Shown here: positions 61,302 through 64,000 of the stretch, piece by piece | Numbering within the stretch: position 1 is the first letter of the stretch | Layout: the number at the start of each line of letters is the position of its first letter | From: Paenibacillus sp. Soil750 | GTDB taxonomy: Bacteria; Bacillota; Bacilli; Paenibacillales; NBRC-103111 | NCBI RefSeq assembly: GCF_001428045.1 | Contig: NZ_LMSD01000034.1 | Span: 62,001 to 126,000 of the forward strand | Direction: 5' to 3' | DNA length: 64,000 nucleotides | Made by a program: the position numbers and the translations under genes | The notes under the pieces: generated by a model | The model's database searches: none | What the model saw: only the letters and a program-made list of their open reading frames with translations | What the model was told of the DNA's origin: nothing

Positions 61302-61733
61302 ATGCTAAGAAATGAAAGAGGGCTTACCTTACTGGAAGTGCTGGCTGCGACAGTAGTTTTAAGTCTTGTCGTATTAATGTTTCTTAATATTTCTTCCTTC
61401 TCTATGATGTCAAATAAAAATGATGATTTACGCGTGAATGCCTTGCATTTAGCGGAGCAGAAGTTAAATGAATATAGGAGCACTTACACTGCTGCCGTAC
61501 CCGTTGTGCAAAATTGGGGAGATCTTAATCCCGCATTGGATCCAGCATTACCTTATGGATTATATGTCCAACAATCCAGCCTACAAACTCCCCCTTTCTC
61601 GCCGGCTTTGTTTACAAACAGGAAATTAGTTTCACTTCAAAGTATCATCTTATTCCGAGATGTCAGTACAACTCCGGCTACGCTAGTTCCACGTATTTTG
61701 ACGGTAACGGTTTACTGGGGGTCGACGAATTGA
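61302..61733 (+). CDS. Minor type IV prepilin, PilV/PilI-like
   Basis: A 143-residue prepilin. MLRNERG|LTLLEVLAATVVL gives a short leader, Leu at +1 and Glu at +5. The remainder is a small beta-rich domain ending in LTVTVYWGSTN, as in minor pilins of the PilV/GspI group. I chose the ATG at 61302, six bases after AAGGG. The next gene starts four bases inside its end. Likely part of a priming complex at the pilus tip. Confidence 0.82.
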   Translation: MLRNERGLTLLEVLAATVVLSLVVLMFLNISSFSMMSNKNDDLRVNALHLAEQKLNEYRSTYTAAVPVVQNWGDLNPALDPALPYGLYVQQSSLQTPPFSPALFTNRKLVSLQSIILFRDVSTTPATLVPRILTVTVYWGSTN

Positions 61734-62293
61734 AGAATGAACGCGGTCTAACTTTAATTGAGGTATTAGCTACGCTAACGATTAGCACTGTATTGTTGGG
61801 AGTAGTCCTTATGCTGCTTTCCTCGACAAGCCACCAATCCAAATCAAGTGGAGAGAAATACAATGTTGATGCAGAGATTCGAAAAACGATGGATACGATT
61901 GCAAAAGAAATCAGTGATTCAAATCAAGCTTTTGCAGCGACGAATGACTTTCGTTATGTGACTTATGTATCGGGCACTAGAAAAGTCAAATCGCTATACT
62001 ATGATGCTGTTGCGAAAACTTTATCGATGTATGACTTTAATTCTACGACTATTCAAGACAGTGTAACTTTAGCAACTCCTGGAATCTATACGAATCAAAG
62101 AGTTCTAACCTCTCATGTTACAGGGTTGCAGTATTTACCTACTATAGGGACTACACCAATTTCGGGGAATTTGATCGGTGGTTCAGCATTCAGGATGGTT
62201 ATGACGTTTACGTTTCAGCGTTCAAAGTTGTTCGGAGGGTTTGAGAATTACAATGTGAAGAGAGAGACAGGGTTTAAACTGCTTCAATATTAA
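61730..62293 (+). CDS. Minor type IV prepilin, PilW/GspJ-like
   Basis: A 187-residue prepilin. MKNERG|LTLIEVLATLTISTVL has the cleavage motif, Leu at +1 and Glu at +5. The globular part (IRKTMDTIAKEISDSNQAF, later FRMVMTFTFQRSK) resembles PilW/GspJ. The start is TTG at 61730 in a TTGA overlap with the preceding gene, with GGGGG eight bases upstream. It ends the plus-strand cluster. Confidence 0.82.
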   Translation: MKNERGLTLIEVLATLTISTVLLGVVLMLLSSTSHQSKSSGEKYNVDAEIRKTMDTIAKEISDSNQAFAATNDFRYVTYVSGTRKVKSLYYDAVAKTLSMYDFNSTTIQDSVTLATPGIYTNQRVLTSHVTGLQYLPTIGTTPISGNLIGGSAFRMVMTFTFQRSKLFGGFENYNVKRETGFKLLQY

Positions 62294-62300
62294 ACTGTAA

Positions 62301-62349
62301 AATAAGCCCAAATGCCAAGGGGAACTTGATCTTAGCATTTGGGCTTATT
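62301..62349. terminator. Bidirectional terminator at the end of the pilus cluster
   Basis: AATAAGCCCAAATGC and GCATTTGGGCTTATT form a 15-base stem with A- and T-runs, between convergent genes. Confidence 0.9.
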
Positions 62350-63849
62350 TTATTTTCTAATAGGATTCCAATCAGGTGGTGGTGTTGAAATTACTGCTGA
62401 TGACGAAGTTGGCGTTGGTGTAGGTGAAGCGGATGAAGTCCCACTTAATTGTAAGGAAGTTACAGGCGGATTGGATGTTCCGGTTGTAATTGTTTTATTG
62501 TTTGCAAAGTCAATTTTCCCTGCAACTGCAATAATGCCCCCTGTTGTAAGGTTTATTTGAGTCCCAGAGGTAAAATCTCCTGATACAAAGATATCTCCAG
62601 AAGACACATTAAACTCGGCATTATTTTTAACGTAAATATTCCCAGAAGCTAGATTGCCATTTGAGATATTTAAGGTGGTTTGGGTTTCAATTTTAAATGT
62701 GTCATCGATTGTCATTTGTTTAGTTGTTACGTTACCTCCATTGCTAAGTGTCATACTTCCAGCATAGATGTTATTATCAATTTTTAAGGTAGTTTGCGTG
62801 CCTGTAATAAAGCTACTTTCGCTCCACAAGTTGCCGTAGGTGCCGCCATTGCCGCTCTTAATTGTTATATCAAGTTGATTACTTCCAGTAATTTTTCCCG
62901 TTGTAGATGGATTAGACGCAGTTTGGTTTGCTATTAGACTACCATACACTTCTAGATTTGCATTATTAAATGAATAATTATCGGCAATTAGAATGACTGG
63001 CTTTGTACTCGAACCAATTGTTTCAGTGCTGGAGACATTTAATGTACCTGGCACATAGATAACAACAGGGTTGGTTGAACTTGCAGTAATACTCGACTTT
63101 ACTTGACTTATGCTGCACGATGTACAGGTGATTAGACCGGGTGTCTTTGTCACATTCAAATAGTCGTCAATGGCAGATGAAACGCTAGACTTGATACTGG
63201 ACATATAGCTGGTAATTGCTGGTGAAAGAGTTGTGTTTTTCCCAGCGTTAACATTGGAACTATTCCCGTATAAGACACCAACTCCCGCTGGAATAGGCAC
63301 GGTTTGCCCCGGTTCAATGTGGGTCGATGTATTGGGGGTAGGGTTAGGTGATGGTGTTGTTACTACGATTGCGTTAAACGCAGATATTTGAAATTTGATT
63401 AATTTGCTATGCGCATTATTGACGGTAGCTTTGAAAAAAACATTATATACATTGTCAGATGTAACGGGGCCATTGATTCTAGTATTGGTGGCTGCCACTT
63501 CTACATATTGCTCGTAACTCGTTACAATGCCCTCTGGAGTTGTAATGTTTCGTGCGACCCAACCTAATCCTTGCGTTCCCGAACCACCGCCGTACATATT
63601 GAAGTACGTTCTGCGGTCCATTCCGTTTCCATAGGTATCGTAACTCTTCAAATAGGTAATAAATGATTCCATGCCACTAACGGCTAGATCAGTAGCCTTT
63701 TTCTCATAGTCAGTTTGGCTATTGGCAAGTTGATTCGTTGAAGACGAAGCAAGAATAACAGGTGTTACGATCATCAAAACAAGGAGAATAAGAAGTACGT
63801 AGGTAAGTACATTTCCTCTTTCACTCTGGAGTGGAATAAGAAATTTCAT
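62350..63849 (-). CDS. Prepilin-like (PilX-type) secreted surface protein
   Basis: A 499-residue protein convergent with the pilus genes. QSERGNVLTYVLLILLVLM near residues 8-26 resembles a class III signal with RG before the hydrophobic helix, but lacks Glu at +5, as PilX/GspK proteins do. Residues 30-165 are an alpha/beta N-terminal part; a Pro/Thr-rich linker (166-185) leads to a long Ser/Thr/Asn/Gly-rich repetitive domain (about 190-465) looking like a beta-helix or bactofilin-like stack, and a Pro-Ser-Thr tail. Cys pair CTSC is near 243. AAAGGAG precedes the ATG. It could be a pilus-tip adhesin. Confidence 0.65.
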   Translation of the reverse strand: MKFLIPLQSERGNVLTYVLLILLVLMIVTPVILASSSTNQLANSQTDYEKKATDLAVSGMESFITYLKSYDTYGNGMDRRTYFNMYGGGSGTQGLGWVARNITTPEGIVTSYEQYVEVAATNTRINGPVTSDNVYNVFFKATVNNAHSKLIKFQISAFNAIVVTTPSPNPTPNTSTHIEPGQTVPIPAGVGVLYGNSSNVNAGKNTTLSPAITSYMSSIKSSVSSAIDDYLNVTKTPGLITCTSCSISQVKSSITASSTNPVVIYVPGTLNVSSTETIGSSTKPVILIADNYSFNNANLEVYGSLIANQTASNPSTTGKITGSNQLDITIKSGNGGTYGNLWSESSFITGTQTTLKIDNNIYAGSMTLSNGGNVTTKQMTIDDTFKIETQTTLNISNGNLASGNIYVKNNAEFNVSSGDIFVSGDFTSGTQINLTTGGIIAVAGKIDFANNKTITTGTSNPPVTSLQLSGTSSASPTPTPTSSSAVISTPPPDWNPIRK

Positions 63850-63897
63850 GATTAACTCTCCTTTCTTCTGGATTACATATCTCCTATTATATCGAAT

Positions 63898-63935
63898 AAA
63901 AAAAGGCTAGTATAGTACTGAAGTACTATACTAGC
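63898..63935 (-). terminator. Intrinsic terminator of an upstream minus-strand gene
   Basis: GCTAGTATAGTACT and AGTACTATACTAGC form a perfect 14-base stem with a two-base loop. Read on the minus strand it is followed by seven T, so it ends transcription of the gene entering from the right edge. Confidence 0.85.
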
Positions 63936-63940
63936 TCTAT

Positions 63941-64000
63941 TCACTTCGACAAATTTTGACCAAACTCACCTGCGAAAATGGTTTCGTTTATCGGGAGTCT
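63941..64000 (-). CDS. C-terminal end of an unidentified protein (truncated by window end)
   Basis: A minus-strand frame open from the right edge ends with TGA at 63943-63941 and gives the last 19 residues, ending FAGEFGQNLSK. The strong terminator just behind supports a real gene end. The other two frames of that strand contain stop codons. The family cannot be told. Confidence 0.5.
   Translation of the reverse strand, partial: RLPINETIFAGEFGQNLSK

Noticed and set aside
1..64000. CRISPR arrays, insertion sequences, prophage, tRNA or rRNA genes
   Set aside because: No regularly spaced repeats, transposase or integrase genes, or tRNA cloverleaf with CCA end were found on reading both strands by eye.

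Overview
The window is chromosomal DNA from a spore-forming, low-to-mid GC Firmicute, most likely Paenibacillus or a close relative in the Paenibacillaceae. The basis is gene content and order: cotE, mutS, an S41 protease, mutL, a methyltransferase, miaA, hfq; spoVK; hflX, ynbB, glnR, glnA; divergent lexA and yneA followed by ynzC; plus SLH and copper-amine-oxidase-like stalk domains and Bacillus-type operators (Fur, GlnR, LexA/DinR). This is inferred from protein features read by eye, not from a database search. I see no tRNA, rRNA, insertion sequence, prophage or CRISPR array.

Layout. 1-5.9 kb: end of an unknown gene, a beta-carbonic anhydrase, a HesB-type Fe-S protein, an M32 carboxypeptidase and a three-gene SsuABC/YtlACD-like ABC importer. 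6-9.2 kb: a membrane exporter whose start codon lies in an inverted repeat, the spore-coat morphogen CotE, and an unusual protein joining a shrunken ATP-grasp-like half to a COOH-NH2 amidoligase domain. 9.5-17.8 kb: mismatch repair and tRNA/rRNA modification (mutS, ctp-type protease, mutL, RsmJ-like methyltransferase, miaA, hfq). 18-31.6 kb: a class A penicillin-binding protein, a cyclophilin lipoprotein, a hydrolase, a YdcF protein, an SDR dehydrogenase, two acetyltransferases, lipoate ligase, spoVK, and a Fur-controlled efeUOB iron-uptake operon.

31.7-45.4 kb: hflX-ynbB, glnR-glnA with a GlnR box, an M29 aminopeptidase, the SOS locus lexA/yneA/ynzC with four LexA boxes, a HAD hydrolase, acireductone dioxygenase (mtnD) divergent from cobalamin-dependent metH, and RNase Z. 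45.5-51.9 kb: a 33-residue membrane peptide, a 1082-residue SLH surface protein, and a putative lipid operon (OlsB-like GNAT, LpxL-like acyltransferase, YdjM/YfhP-type membrane hydrolase).

52-63.9 kb: a complete Gram-positive type IV pilus cluster. It holds two ATPases (PilB with a MshEN-type c-di-GMP-binding N terminus, and PilT), PilC, the major pilin, the prepilin peptidase, PilM/N/O, a stalk-domain secreted protein, two minor prepilins, and a convergent 499-residue prepilin-like protein that could be a tip or surface component.

The most unusual points are the amidoligase next to cotE, the lipid acyltransferase pair in a Gram-positive (one lacking the expected catalytic glutamate), the pilus accessory proteins, several structured untranslated elements, and sharply GC-rich patches inside otherwise mid-GC housekeeping genes.
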